Positions 43,326 through 52,568 are shown, counted from the stretch's first letter. The stretch: DNA of 64,000 bases from Paenibacillus glucanolyticus NBRC 15330 (GCF_004000885.1 NZ_BIMC01000007.1:62001-126000), one strand, 5' to 3'. Numbers and translations: made by a program. The notes: generated by a model not told the origin, from the sequence alone.

Positions 43326-44600
43326 TCAAGCCAGAGCGCCGCTATGCAAAAATTCCTCCAGCCTCACCATGCGCTTCTCTACGCGGGAACGCTCGGCGGC
43401 AAACGCCATCAGGTGGCTCTGTATCGACGCCTTGGCCGAAGTGAAGCTGTCATGCTGGCCCTGGGACCCCACCGACTTCACAAAATCCTGGATCAAGCGC
43501 ATATCCCCGCCGCCATGGCCTACATGGCCTTCCGGATCGACGAGTTGAATCACTTCCGACTTGCCGCTGCCAAAGCGGCGGATCTCGATTTCATTGGTCT
43601 CCATCGTGGCCCGAATCTCGCCTTCGGTACCCATAAGCTTGATCGTGCGGTTGCATTTTTCCGTGAATGCACTCATCGTGAACACGGCCGTAATGTCATG
43701 CTCGAACTCCATGCTGACCACCTGATGGTCCACGACATCGTTATCGCAATGATAGACGCACCGGCCAAAAGGCCCCTCCAGCATCGCTTGGTAACGGGCC
43801 TCATAACTTGGATCGTTGCTTGCCGCCTCGCCCTTCCAGCCTGCGTTCTCGATCAGATAGGTGTTCGGCGCATAATACTGGCATTCATGCGACACCGGAC
43901 ATCCGTCCAGGCAGCGCTTCGGCGCGCCGGGCGGAGCGGATTCCGGGCGAAAATGAGACAGATGGCCATAGGATGCCACACTCAGGCATTGGCCTCCGGC
44001 CAGCCATTGCATGATGTCGAGATCATGACAGGATTTCGCCAGAATCATCGGGCTGGAGGACTCGGTGTTATTGAAATATCCACGCACGTACGAGTGCGCC
44101 TGATGCCAGTAGCCGACGTTCTCATTATGCTGGATCGACATCAAACGGCCGATCCGTCCTTCATCGAGCAGCCGCTTAAGCTCCTGGAAAAAGGGGGCGT
44201 ACCGAAGAACATGGCAGATCGTGAGCGTACGGTCATAGGCTTCCGCCTGCCGGCCCATATCGATGCATTCCTGCCATTCCGGCGACATCGGCTTCTCCAG
44301 CAGCACATGGTATCCCGCCGCCAACGCCTTCATGGTCGGCTCATAATGATCCCGATCCCTTGTGCAGATAAAGACGGCATCCGATTGCCGCGGCCTTGCA
44401 AACAGCTCATCCCAGCTCGTAAAGCATCGCTCATCGGCCAGCCCGAACTTGGCCTGGCAGCGGCTTCGCCGCACCTCATCCGGATCGGCAACCGCCACAA
44501 TCCGCATCTCATCCGGCCGCTGGAGAGCATAACTGCTATAGATCATGCCCCGGAGTCCGGCTCCGATCAGTGTGACGGTCAGTGGTTTTGATTTACTCAT
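43326..44600 (-). CDS. Gfo/Idh/MocA-family oxidoreductase with Cys cluster
   Basis: A 424-residue NAD(P)-dependent oxidoreductase. The Rossmann loop GAGLRG, the EKP motif (LLEKPMSPE) and a C-terminal Gfo/Idh/MocA domain (HDLDIMQWLAGG, FTMSAFTEKCNRTIKLMGTEG in part) are present. A Cys cluster CLDGCPVSHEC may bind a metal or shape the active site. Family members oxidise sugar hydroxyls, often at C3. The start at 44600 (MSKSKP) follows AAGGAAGTGGAAGGA and overlaps the end of the hydrolase gene by 8 nt. Confidence 0.88.
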   Translation of the reverse strand: MSKSKPLTVTLIGAGLRGMIYSSYALQRPDEMRIVAVADPDEVRRSRCQAKFGLADERCFTSWDELFARPRQSDAVFICTRDRDHYEPTMKALAAGYHVLLEKPMSPEWQECIDMGRQAEAYDRTLTICHVLRYAPFFQELKRLLDEGRIGRLMSIQHNENVGYWHQAHSYVRGYFNNTESSSPMILAKSCHDLDIMQWLAGGQCLSVASYGHLSHFRPESAPPGAPKRCLDGCPVSHECQYYAPNTYLIENAGWKGEAASNDPSYEARYQAMLEGPFGRCVYHCDNDVVDHQVVSMEFEHDITAVFTMSAFTEKCNRTIKLMGTEGEIRATMETNEIEIRRFGSGKSEVIQLVDPEGHVGHGGGDMRLIQDFVKSVGSQGQHDSFTSAKASIQSHLMAFAAERSRVEKRMVRLEEFLHSGALA

Positions 44601-46713
44601 GTCCTTCCACTTCCTTTCTCTCTCGTTGCCCGCGGTCATCGCCCTGCGGTTCGTTCAGATCGGGAAGATCAAGCACCTTCAACATGCCGGGAAACACAAC
44701 GCTCATCGCTCCCTCTTCCTCAAGCTGCCGTGCACTGGCCAACTTCGAGATGCTGCTCAAAGAGTCAACGGCCTTAACCTGTCCAATCCCCGGATCGATC
44801 ACAGCCGCAAGCTGCACGTAAAGCCCTTCCCGTCCCACGGCATAGAACGGGATGACTCCTCCCTGCCATTCATCAAAGTGCGAGACGGCTTCCACACATC
44901 GAAGTACATCGAACGTGCGCAGTGCGGCCAGGCTATCCCCGAGCCAGATCAGATCATCGGCCAGCTTATGCAGCACCCCGAAATAGGAATGTGCAGGCTT
45001 TCCGTATATCGGATAAGGCTCATGAGGACCGACCCCGGACGTATTCAGCACCAGTACAGCGCAGCCGGATCGACACGTCTCCTGAATCCATTCCCAGTGC
45101 TCCTTCAATCGGCGGGTCCCTCCCCGCCAAACAGCAACGGTCAACGGCTGCTTTCGTCCGGTTGAATCCCCGACAAGTCGGAATACATAACCGCTGTTCA
45201 TGATGCCTTCCTGCGACCACCACAGACGGTAATCGACCTCAAGACCCTCCACCACGCCTAGCCGGATCACGCGCGGATTCAATTCGCAAGGCTTGCGGAA
45301 AGCGTAGATCCTCTCCTGCAGCCACTTCCTTGCTTGATCCTGTCTTTGCTGCGTGGGCAGCAAGGACCGCGCCTGGGCCAGTCGATCGCAGCGATCCTCA
45401 TTGAAATCCCTGATCGATCTTGCATCCGCATAATCCCGGTACACCTGACCGCTGGAGCAGCACCACAGATTTTCCGGCGGCAATGCCTCTATCTTCATTT
45501 CATAAGCTGCATTCACCCTCACCTGAAGATGCTGAACAAAAAATGCTGCCGCGGCCTCTGCCAATCGGTCCGTATAGCGATGCGTGGAGGCATCGGTCAC
45601 AAGCTGCACATGGTCTGGGTGACCCAGCAGCTCCCAGAAACGCCGGCTGCGATCAACGGTACGCCGCGTACCTTCAATCGGGAAGAAATCATATTCCACC
45701 GCCAGCACAAGCAGCGGCTTCGGCGCAAAGGCGATGAGCAGATCCTCATGGTCATAACCAAGTCTGGTTAATCCCGGCCATACCTGCTCGGCATCCTGCA
45801 CGCCCCCGGCATGCATATACAGCTGCCGGTTCATGATGAAGGTGGCGGGAGCTGCCGCCGCAATGCGTTCATCGCAGACCATCATCATGGCCGTCTGGGT
45901 TCCGCCGCCGGAGTTTCCCGTTATGCCAATCCTTGCCTCATCCACCTCAGGCCGCTCGCACAAATAATCCACGGCCCGCATGGCATCATGAACGAAATAG
46001 CGTGCAATGCTGTCTCCGAGCCAGTGACACTGAAACCCGCATTGCTGATGCTCTTGCGTGCCCCAAATGCGGCTCCCTTCCTTCTCCTCCGAGTTACAGA
46101 AGCTAAGGCGCTCTCCCTGTCCTATCGGATCGATAGCCATCACAATCAGGCCCGCCCGGACAAATTGCTGGATGACACGCTGATAATAAGCGTTGTGCTT
46201 GCCTTCGAACTCGTGACCGCTCAGGAAGAGGACGGCCGCGGACCGCTCCTCCCGATGATCGGGCAGGTACAGATTCGAGGTGACATAATATCCCGGACTG
46301 GACTCAAACACGACTTTCTCTACCTGAAAGCCAGCCCCACGAGTCACACCGGTCGTGCGCCCCTTAAGGAAGGGATCCGATCTGACACCTGACGCTTCAC
46401 CGAACCCCCTCGCCGTCCGGATCGAACGTCCCTTAAGCGGAGCGCTGTCAAGCGATTTATCCTCCCCGGCTGTCGGCCCTTCCTCCGTTTCCGGATTCGC
46501 AGAGACATCGGGGAGCCCGCCGATGGACCTCAGGAAAGCCTCCCTGATCTCCACCTGTCGCACTCTTGCCGCCTCGGGCGTGACGATGGCATCCCGCATG
46601 GCGTCCCCGACTGCAAATGCAGCATCGGAGCGGTCAAATACATGCGTCTTCAACTGATCCCGTGTGTCATATAAAGTACAGATATACTGCTCCAGTTCCT
46701 GCACGCTGTTCAT
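44593..46713 (-). CDS. Large tandem alpha/beta-hydrolase (acetylxylan-esterase-like)
   Basis: A 706-residue protein without signal peptide. The first hydrolase domain (about residues 130-400) has the nucleophile elbow GNSGGG, an Asp in AVEYDFFPIEGT and a His in ASTHRYTDR. The second half (about 490-680) repeats the fold (LTVAVWRGGTRRLKEHWEWI, VLVLNTSGVGPHEP) but has GREG where a nucleophile elbow would be, so it looks inactive. Likely an intracellular de-esterase for imported glycosides. It overlaps both neighbours (4 nt upstream, 8 nt downstream), so it is tightly co-translated with two sugar oxidoreductases. Confidence 0.75.
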   Translation of the reverse strand: MNSVQELEQYICTLYDTRDQLKTHVFDRSDAAFAVGDAMRDAIVTPEAARVRQVEIREAFLRSIGGLPDVSANPETEEGPTAGEDKSLDSAPLKGRSIRTARGFGEASGVRSDPFLKGRTTGVTRGAGFQVEKVVFESSPGYYVTSNLYLPDHREERSAAVLFLSGHEFEGKHNAYYQRVIQQFVRAGLIVMAIDPIGQGERLSFCNSEEKEGSRIWGTQEHQQCGFQCHWLGDSIARYFVHDAMRAVDYLCERPEVDEARIGITGNSGGGTQTAMMMVCDERIAAAAPATFIMNRQLYMHAGGVQDAEQVWPGLTRLGYDHEDLLIAFAPKPLLVLAVEYDFFPIEGTRRTVDRSRRFWELLGHPDHVQLVTDASTHRYTDRLAEAAAAFFVQHLQVRVNAAYEMKIEALPPENLWCCSSGQVYRDYADARSIRDFNEDRCDRLAQARSLLPTQQRQDQARKWLQERIYAFRKPCELNPRVIRLGVVEGLEVDYRLWWSQEGIMNSGYVFRLVGDSTGRKQPLTVAVWRGGTRRLKEHWEWIQETCRSGCAVLVLNTSGVGPHEPYPIYGKPAHSYFGVLHKLADDLIWLGDSLAALRTFDVLRCVEAVSHFDEWQGGVIPFYAVGREGLYVQLAAVIDPGIGQVKAVDSLSSISKLASARQLEEEGAMSVVFPGMLKVLDLPDLNEPQGDDRGQRERKEVEGHE

Positions 46714-47951
46714 CTTAACGAGCTCCCATTAACGAAATTCGGTGATATATCCGGGAGCGTAAAGGCCCTGCCTTCGGCAATGGAGCGGTTGGCCGTAGCG
46801 CCGATCAGAAGGGATTCCGCGCCTACCGAGCTATCCGCTTGCTGCCCCAGCGGGTCGTCAATTCCCCCTTCAAACAGCGCCTTGCGCAGCTTCGCATCAC
46901 CGCCGCCATGACCGGCGGCCGAGGTATTAACCTCAACAACCTCCTCGGAGCCATCGGTTCGGTAAATATGAATCCTGCTTGCTTCCCCTTGCTTCATATC
47001 TGCATTACTGTATATATTTGAGACTTCAATTCGCCCTTTACTGCCGTTAATTGCGGCGCGCCACCCCTCATACGGGCTGTATGCGACCAGGGAATAGGTA
47101 AGCATCGCATCATTGTCATACCGGACGTTGACCGACATCGTATCGTAAATATCGATCCGACTGTCAAACAGGCAGCGGTCCCGAATATATCCGTCCTCTT
47201 CTTCAGCCTGATGATAGTATTGTTCAATGAACGGGTCCTTCTCGATATCCATATAGAACTCGCAATCGGCTTTCCGGTGACAGGTCAGACACCTTGCTCC
47301 ATGCTCCTGCCGATCGTCACCATACACCCGTCTCGTTCCGAAGGCATGCACTTCCGCGGGACGGCTGTCCATCCACCAGTTCATGATGTCAAAGTGATGC
47401 GTAGACTTGTGCACCAGCAGTCCGCCGCTGTTCTTCATCTCGGCATGCCATCTGCGGAAGTAATCCGCTCCATGCCTTCGGTCCAGAAACCACTCCAGAT
47501 CCATGTGGTAGATCTCGCCGATAACCCCTTGAAGCAGCAGTTCCTTCACGGCTGCAAAATATGGCGCAAACCGCAGGTTGAAGGTGACCGTCACCTTCTT
47601 GCCACTCGCCTGCTCCGCTTGCAGGATCTCACGGCATTTGTCTTCATCAATCGTCATCGGCTTCTCGCTAATAACATCACACCCGGCGATCAAAGCTTGC
47701 ACGATATAGGTGTGGTGTGTATAATCCGTACTCGCCACGATGACCACATCCGGCTTCACAGCCGCGATCATCTCGTGGAAATCCTCATATACGGGAATTC
47801 CTCCGCACTCCTCGCTAAGAAAGCGCGCCCGCAGCGGATTGGCATCATATACGCCTTCAAAGGCAGCGAGGTGACTCCAGTCCGTTACCATCGGCTTAGC
47901 AAACATATACAGCGCTCTGGATCCAGCGCCGACCAGCACATACTTCTTCAT
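46710..47951 (-). CDS. Gfo/Idh/MocA-family oxidoreductase with Cys cluster (second copy)
   Basis: A 413-residue oxidoreductase with Rossmann loop GAGSRA, the EKP motif (ISEKPMTID), STHHFDIMNWWMD as the catalytic His region and a CLTCHRKADC cluster. It is related to but clearly different from the copy at 43326. Its stop overlaps the hydrolase start by 4 nt. AAGGAGGG lies 8 nt before the ATG. Two different enzymes of this type in one operon suggest an oxidation/re-reduction cycle on the sugar (inference). Confidence 0.88.
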   Translation of the reverse strand: MKKYVLVGAGSRALYMFAKPMVTDWSHLAAFEGVYDANPLRARFLSEECGGIPVYEDFHEMIAAVKPDVVIVASTDYTHHTYIVQALIAGCDVISEKPMTIDEDKCREILQAEQASGKKVTVTFNLRFAPYFAAVKELLLQGVIGEIYHMDLEWFLDRRHGADYFRRWHAEMKNSGGLLVHKSTHHFDIMNWWMDSRPAEVHAFGTRRVYGDDRQEHGARCLTCHRKADCEFYMDIEKDPFIEQYYHQAEEEDGYIRDRCLFDSRIDIYDTMSVNVRYDNDAMLTYSLVAYSPYEGWRAAINGSKGRIEVSNIYSNADMKQGEASRIHIYRTDGSEEVVEVNTSAAGHGGGDAKLRKALFEGGIDDPLGQQADSSVGAESLLIGATANRSIAEGRAFTLPDISPNFVNGSSLR

Positions 47952-47967
47952 GTCGTAAGTCCCTCCT

Positions 47968-48798
47968 TCAGCCCTTCATCCCTGTCGAAGCGATACCCTG
48001 AACAAATTGCTTCTGCGCGAACAGATAAACCATGACGACCGGCAGTGTCGTAATGACGGCCCCTGCCATCAGCAGCGCTTGGTTGACATTCTCCGATTTC
48101 AGGTAGAGCAAGCCGAGCGGCAATGTATATAATTCCTTGTCTTGCAAGTAAATCAAGGGTCCCAGCGTGTTGTTCCACGCGCCCATGAAGGTGAATACCC
48201 CCAGCGCAGCCAGTGCCGGCTTGCACAGCGGCAGATAGATTTTGAAGAATATGCCCGGTGGGCTGCAGCCATCAATCGTAGCCGACTCGTACAGCTCTTT
48301 AGGCAAGGACTTGATGAACTGATGCATCAGGAAAATACCGAACGCCCCGCCCAGGAAGCTGGGCACGATCAAAGGGTAATACGAGTTCAATGCGCCAAAT
48401 TCTTTCCATATGAAATAGGTTGGAATCATCGTCACTTGAGACGGTATCATCAAGGTTGCCAGCATGATCATATAGATAAGACCCCGCAGACGGAAGGTGA
48501 ACATCGCAAGGCCAAAGGCCACAAATGCGCTGGAGACCAAGGAACCCACCATCTCGATCGAAACGATGAAAAAACTGTTCATGGTGTAACGACCGAAGTC
48601 GATTTTGTTCCATATCGTCACATAGTTATCCCAATTCATCGGATTCGGAATTAACTGCGGCGGCATCTGTGAAATGGCGCCTACCGTTTTCAGCGACGTG
48701 GACAACATCCATATGAACGGGAACACCATGAACACCGAACCAACGATCAGCAGCAGGTACATAAGCACCTTAAGTAAGGGGTGAGTGGTCTTAGTCAT
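47968..48798 (-). CDS. Carbohydrate ABC transporter permease (MalG type)
   Basis: A 276-residue permease with six membrane segments and the EAA loop YESATIDGCSPPGIFFKIYLP; the C-terminal QKQFVQGIASTGMKG is the usual family ending. It overlaps the upstream permease by 8 nt and lies 16 bp before the oxidoreductase gene. Confidence 0.92.
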   Translation of the reverse strand: MTKTTHPLLKVLMYLLLIVGSVFMVFPFIWMLSTSLKTVGAISQMPPQLIPNPMNWDNYVTIWNKIDFGRYTMNSFFIVSIEMVGSLVSSAFVAFGLAMFTFRLRGLIYMIMLATLMIPSQVTMIPTYFIWKEFGALNSYYPLIVPSFLGGAFGIFLMHQFIKSLPKELYESATIDGCSPPGIFFKIYLPLCKPALAALGVFTFMGAWNNTLGPLIYLQDKELYTLPLGLLYLKSENVNQALLMAGAVITTLPVVMVYLFAQKQFVQGIASTGMKG

Positions 48799-49672
48799 AG
48801 TGCACCCACTTCTTCTCGAAATACTTCTGGAACAGGGTGAAGACTAGAATGATGACAAACAGCAGCCACGCCGTGGCGGATGCAGGGCCCATTTTGAAGA
48901 GCAGGAACGCATCCCGGTACACCAGCAGATTCGGAACCATATTCCGTTCCGGGATCCCCGTGGTGATGGAACCGAACAAACCGAGGAACACATCAAATGC
49001 CTGAAACGCCGATATGGTCGACAGAATCATCACGAGATACACCATCGGCGTTACCATCGGGAACACAACCTTCGTCAGCTGCTTCCAGCCATTGGCGCCG
49101 TCGATTTGCGAGGCTTCCAGCACCTCTTTCGGAACATTTTGCATGCCTGCCAGAATCATGATCATGGATTGACCTACGCCCTTCCAGACCTGAACGATCG
49201 CGATGCTGGAGATCACCATCAGCCAATTGCTGCTATCAATCCATTTCACAGGGTCGAGCCCCATGGATTCCAGCGCCCAGTTGATGACACCGTATTGGTA
49301 GTTGAACATCCATACCCATACCACGCCGCCGGCGATCCACGGGGTTACGACGGGCAGGAAGTAGAACAGACGGAACAATCCCTTGGCCCGAATGGCCTGA
49401 TTCAGCATAAAGGCGATCACAAACGCCATGATCGTCTGAATCGGTACGAAGATGAGCGCAAACACAAATACATTTCGGATGGACACCCAGAACTCATGCT
49501 TGTTCAAGACGCGAACCCAGTTGTCCAGCCCGATCCATCTCGGTGCGTTAAACAAATCCCACTCCGTGAAGGAAATATACGTGGAGAACACAATCGGAAA
49601 TAAGAGGAATACCACGACGTTAACAACAAACGGCAATGTGAATATATAGCCCCAGTATCCTTGTTTCTGCAT
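48791..49672 (-). CDS. Carbohydrate ABC transporter permease (MalF type)
   Basis: A 293-residue permease with six membrane segments and the EAA loop LEASQIDGANGWKQLTKVVFP. It is encoded between the binding-protein gene and the second permease. An 81-bp gap upstream contains a GGTGCA / TGCACC hairpin that may reduce permease expression relative to the binding protein. No ATPase gene is present in the operon. Confidence 0.92.
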   Translation of the reverse strand: MQKQGYWGYIFTLPFVVNVVVFLLFPIVFSTYISFTEWDLFNAPRWIGLDNWVRVLNKHEFWVSIRNVFVFALIFVPIQTIMAFVIAFMLNQAIRAKGLFRLFYFLPVVTPWIAGGVVWVWMFNYQYGVINWALESMGLDPVKWIDSSNWLMVISSIAIVQVWKGVGQSMIMILAGMQNVPKEVLEASQIDGANGWKQLTKVVFPMVTPMVYLVMILSTISAFQAFDVFLGLFGSITTGIPERNMVPNLLVYRDAFLLFKMGPASATAWLLFVIILVFTLFQKYFEKKWVHYD

Positions 49673-49753
49673 GACACACCTACCTTTCGATAGCGGGAAA
49701 AGAGGTGCAATCCGCTACATCGTCAAGACTGCACCCGCTCTGATCCCATGAAG

Positions 49754-51067
49754 CTATTTACTGGAGTCCAGCACTTCCTGAACCTTGGTATGAATATCTT
49801 TCACGCCGTCCTCAACCGAAACATTGCCTACCATGATCTCATTGACCACCTGCTGCACCAGAATGCGCCATTCGCTCCAGGTAGCATTCTCGTCCAAGGT
49901 AACGCCGCCTTCATCAATGCCGTCCGTGAAAGCTGCTTTGTTCAGCGGTTTCGTTGTACTGTCCTTCAATTGATCCAACGCCGACTTCTTCACGGGCAAT
50001 GTGGAACCCGTCTTGACGATCATGTCCTGTACTTCGTCGCTGAGGTAATATTTCAGGAACTCCCAGGCAGCATCCTTGGATTCCTGCTTCGCTCTGGAGG
50101 AGACAAGCCAGGTGTTGGCTACCATCGGAACATAACGCTTGCCGTCAACGCCTTTCGGAATTTTGACAACATCCCAGTTCGTATCCGCAAAGCTCTCGTT
50201 CATATTCACCTGCAGGCTGTATTGGAGGAAATACATCGCCGCCTTGCCGCTTGCAAATACTTCGAGCTCGCCGCCGTTCGCTTTCAGAAAGTCGATGTCC
50301 GCAAAATATCCCTGGTCCAGCCCATCATACAGCTGCTGCAGCCCGGTTGCAGTCTTGGGGTCGTCAAACCGCGATTTCGTCAAGGTATCATCCAGTGCGG
50401 ATCCGCCTGCCTGCTTGATCCAAGGGAACCATCCGTTGGTTATGGAGAACGATCCGATAAATCCGAATTGACTCGTTCTGTCTCCTTCCTTGACCGTCAG
50501 TGCCTTGGAGGCTTCGATCAGATCGTTATAGGTCCAGTCATCCGTCGGCACCGCGACGCCAGCTTTCTCGAAAACATCCTGGTTATACGCGAGTGCAATC
50601 GGATTAATGCCATGAGGCACACCCCAGACCTTGCCGTCGGGTGCCTTGGCCGAGAACAAACCGTCGATATATTCGTCTGCCTTCAGATCCGCTTCAATGT
50701 AGGAGGATAGATCCTCTGCTACACCGCGCTGTCCGTAGCTAAGTATGGTAGCGTTCTCTTGGAACCAGACATCCGGCATCGTGTTGCCTGCGATTTGTGT
50801 GGCGATCTTGGATGTGAAGTCCCCCCACGGCGCTTCTTGAATTTCAACCTTAATGTGCGGATGGGAGGTTATAAATCCATCGATAATTTCCTTGCTCGTC
50901 ACCTCGTAGCTTCCAGGCAGCCCAATCTTCAGGGTCACTTTCTCTTTATTGTCTGTTGATTGATCAGGTGATGCCTCCCCATCGGTTGACCCGCCGGATG
51001 AGGAGCATGCGCTGAAAATCATCATAAACGCCAGCATCAGGGAGATTGCACTAAACTTCTTCGACAT
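49754..51067 (-). CDS. Extracellular solute-binding lipoprotein (CUT1)
   Basis: A 437-residue lipoprotein with lipobox IFSAC (Cys21) and a Ser/Gly/Asp-rich linker. The body has the family-1 sugar-binding pattern (LKIGLPGSYEVTSKEIIDGF, MPDVWFQEN). It is the first gene of the 43 kb-side island operon and determines what is imported; the ligand is unknown, but the downstream esterase, oxidoreductases and NagA/NagB-like enzymes point to an acylated or amino-sugar glycoside. AAGGAGGG precedes the ATG. Confidence 0.9.
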   Translation of the reverse strand: MSKKFSAISLMLAFMMIFSACSSSGGSTDGEASPDQSTDNKEKVTLKIGLPGSYEVTSKEIIDGFITSHPHIKVEIQEAPWGDFTSKIATQIAGNTMPDVWFQENATILSYGQRGVAEDLSSYIEADLKADEYIDGLFSAKAPDGKVWGVPHGINPIALAYNQDVFEKAGVAVPTDDWTYNDLIEASKALTVKEGDRTSQFGFIGSFSITNGWFPWIKQAGGSALDDTLTKSRFDDPKTATGLQQLYDGLDQGYFADIDFLKANGGELEVFASGKAAMYFLQYSLQVNMNESFADTNWDVVKIPKGVDGKRYVPMVANTWLVSSRAKQESKDAAWEFLKYYLSDEVQDMIVKTGSTLPVKKSALDQLKDSTTKPLNKAAFTDGIDEGGVTLDENATWSEWRILVQQVVNEIMVGNVSVEDGVKDIHTKVQEVLDSSK

Positions 51068-51146
51068 TGAAAACCCTCCTTTTTTTGTTTAAAAATAGGA
51101 TTGCGTGTTTTCTGCTCCAGCTCATTCCAAATGTTTTAAAATTTAT

Positions 51147-51172
51147 AGTAATCGATTTCTGTACCGAGTATA
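51147..51172 (-). promoter_or_regulatory. Promoter -10 with adjacent LacI-type operator
   Basis: On the minus strand TATACT (51167-51172) is followed after 6 bp by AGAAATCGATTACT (51147-51160), a partial palindrome around ATCGAT. Its right arm matches the sites at 51325 and 52452. Binding here would block transcription of the transporter operon starting at 51067. Confidence 0.6.
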
Positions 51173-51324
51173 GCATGGAAGCCCTTTCTTGAATAGAGTT
51201 TTCTATTATCTAAATAATGATTTTTATTTCACAAGTCCGATTTCAGGCTTTGTATAAGGTATTACGAGGTTTATTAGGCATAGTTTTCCACATGTTATTA
51301 CTGAATGGGATCAAGTCATTTTTC

Positions 51325-51338
51325 AGTAATCGATATCT
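51325..51338. promoter_or_regulatory. Second operator-like site in the transporter control region
   Basis: AGTAATCGATATCT shares AGTAATCGAT with the site at 51147-51160 and lies 178 bp from it, which would allow a repression loop. The rest of the 51068-51394 gap is AT-rich with the LacI terminator at its right end and no gene. Confidence 0.5.
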
Positions 51339-51344
51339 TTTTAA

Positions 51345-51387
51345 CGCAAAAAATAAAGCCCGAGCAATACCTGCTCAGGCTTTATTC
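51345..51387 (-). terminator. Terminator of the LacI regulator gene
   Basis: Stem AATAAAGCCCGAGCA / TGCTCAGGCTTTATT with a 5-nt loop; the minus strand ends in TTTTTT. Confidence 0.88.
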
Positions 51388-51394
51388 CGCTGCA

Positions 51395-52435
51395 TCATTT
51401 CCCCTCGCCCCGGATATCCCGGATCGACTTTCTCTCCAGCAGCTTAGGTTGAAGCATCACGTCAAACATCGGGCTGTCATCGCCCTGCATCATATCCAGC
51501 AGCATTTTGCAGGCCATCTTCCCCATCTCATAATCAGGCTGCTTAATCGTCGTGAGCGGCGGATGAATCATCTGTCCCACGTCGATGCCGTCAAACCCCA
51601 TAACCGAAACCTGCTCCGGCACCTGAATATCGCGCCGGGACAGCTCGTTGATCACACCGAAGGCCATCATGTCATTGCATGCAAAAATCGCCGTCGGCTG
51701 CGGCGAGTGCTCCAGCAATTTCTGCGTCAGCTGCTTGCCGGTATCGAATTCGGTGATGGCATTGTACACTTCCTCAGTCTGAGACTCGACCACCAGCGGC
51801 TTCAAACCCGCGTCCTTCATGGCCGACATGTAACCCTGGTGAATGCTTCGGCGGCTTGGACGATCCAGCTTGGAAGTAACATAACCAATGCGTTCATGCC
51901 CCTTCTCCTGCAGATGCTTGGTCGCCAGGTAGCCTGCTTTATGGTAGTCGAACTCAATCTGATTGACGTTGTCCTCATCGATCTTCTGGTCAATTGCGAT
52001 GACATTCAAGCCAAGCTTCATCAATTGTGTCAGTTGACTCTTGTCCTTGGAAATCGAGGAGATAATCAAGCCCTTGACCTGCTTCTCCATGATCGTCCTT
52101 AAATATTCATCCTCCAGCGCAGGATCTTGCAGGGAATTGCACACGATAACGGTAAAGTTATTCTGCCGGGCTACCTCTTCGATCCCGAAAATGACGGAAG
52201 AATAAAACGGATTCACAATAGAAGGAATGATGACTCCGATCGTATTGCTGCTATTCTTCTTCAGCTGTTTACCCAGCATATTCGGGATATAATTGGATTC
52301 CTTCGCGATTTGCTGGATACGCTCCTTAAGCTCCTTGCTGACAGGATAGCTGCTGTTGCTCAACACGCGTGAAACCGTCGCCGAAGAAACGTTTGCCATC
52401 TTGGCTATATCATGTATCGTGGTCGGCTTCTTCAT
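51395..52435 (-). CDS. LacI-family regulator of the amino-sugar/oxidoreductase island
   Basis: A 346-residue repressor with a standard LacI helix-turn-helix (TTIHDIAKMANVSSATVSRV) and hinge (SNYIPNMLGKQLKKNSSNTI), then the sugar-binding core. The start at 52435 (MKKPTT) follows GAGGGA. It is transcribed in the same direction as the transporter operon but from its own promoter, and a palindromic site before it suggests autoregulation. Confidence 0.92.
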   Translation of the reverse strand: MKKPTTIHDIAKMANVSSATVSRVLSNSSYPVSKELKERIQQIAKESNYIPNMLGKQLKKNSSNTIGVIIPSIVNPFYSSVIFGIEEVARQNNFTVIVCNSLQDPALEDEYLRTIMEKQVKGLIISSISKDKSQLTQLMKLGLNVIAIDQKIDEDNVNQIEFDYHKAGYLATKHLQEKGHERIGYVTSKLDRPSRRSIHQGYMSAMKDAGLKPLVVESQTEEVYNAITEFDTGKQLTQKLLEHSPQPTAIFACNDMMAFGVINELSRRDIQVPEQVSVMGFDGIDVGQMIHPPLTTIKQPDYEMGKMACKMLLDMMQGDDSPMFDVMLQPKLLERKSIRDIRGEGK

Positions 52436-52451
52436 AGTATCCCTCACTTGT

Positions 52452-52465
52452 AGTAATCGTTTACT
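52452..52465 (-). promoter_or_regulatory. LacI-type operator before the regulator gene
   Basis: AGTAATCGTTTACT has perfect outer arms AGTAA/TTACT around the CG centre. It lies 16 bp before the regulator start, fitting autorepression. Confidence 0.6.
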
Positions 52466-52568
52466 ATAGTAAAGTATACAAATAGCTGACATAGAAAGCA
52501 ATAGAAGCTGGAGGACTTTCGTTTGCCCATCAACTTACTCAGCCAAGCGGCAGCAGACTGATAAATTG

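Noticed and set aside
43263..44591. A 442-codon open frame on the plus strand opposite the oxidoreductase gene
   Set aside because: It is the mirror of a gene with clear motifs; the translation is rich in His/Arg/Leu, has no domain pattern and no ribosome site.
49680..49745. Terminator between binding-protein and permease genes of the second island
   Set aside because: The GGTGCA/TGCACC hairpin has no T run, so it is more likely a processing or attenuation hairpin than an operon end.
49748..50710. A 320-codon plus-strand frame opposite the binding-protein gene
   Set aside because: Antisense shadow; the minus-strand lipoprotein has signal peptide, lipobox and operon context.
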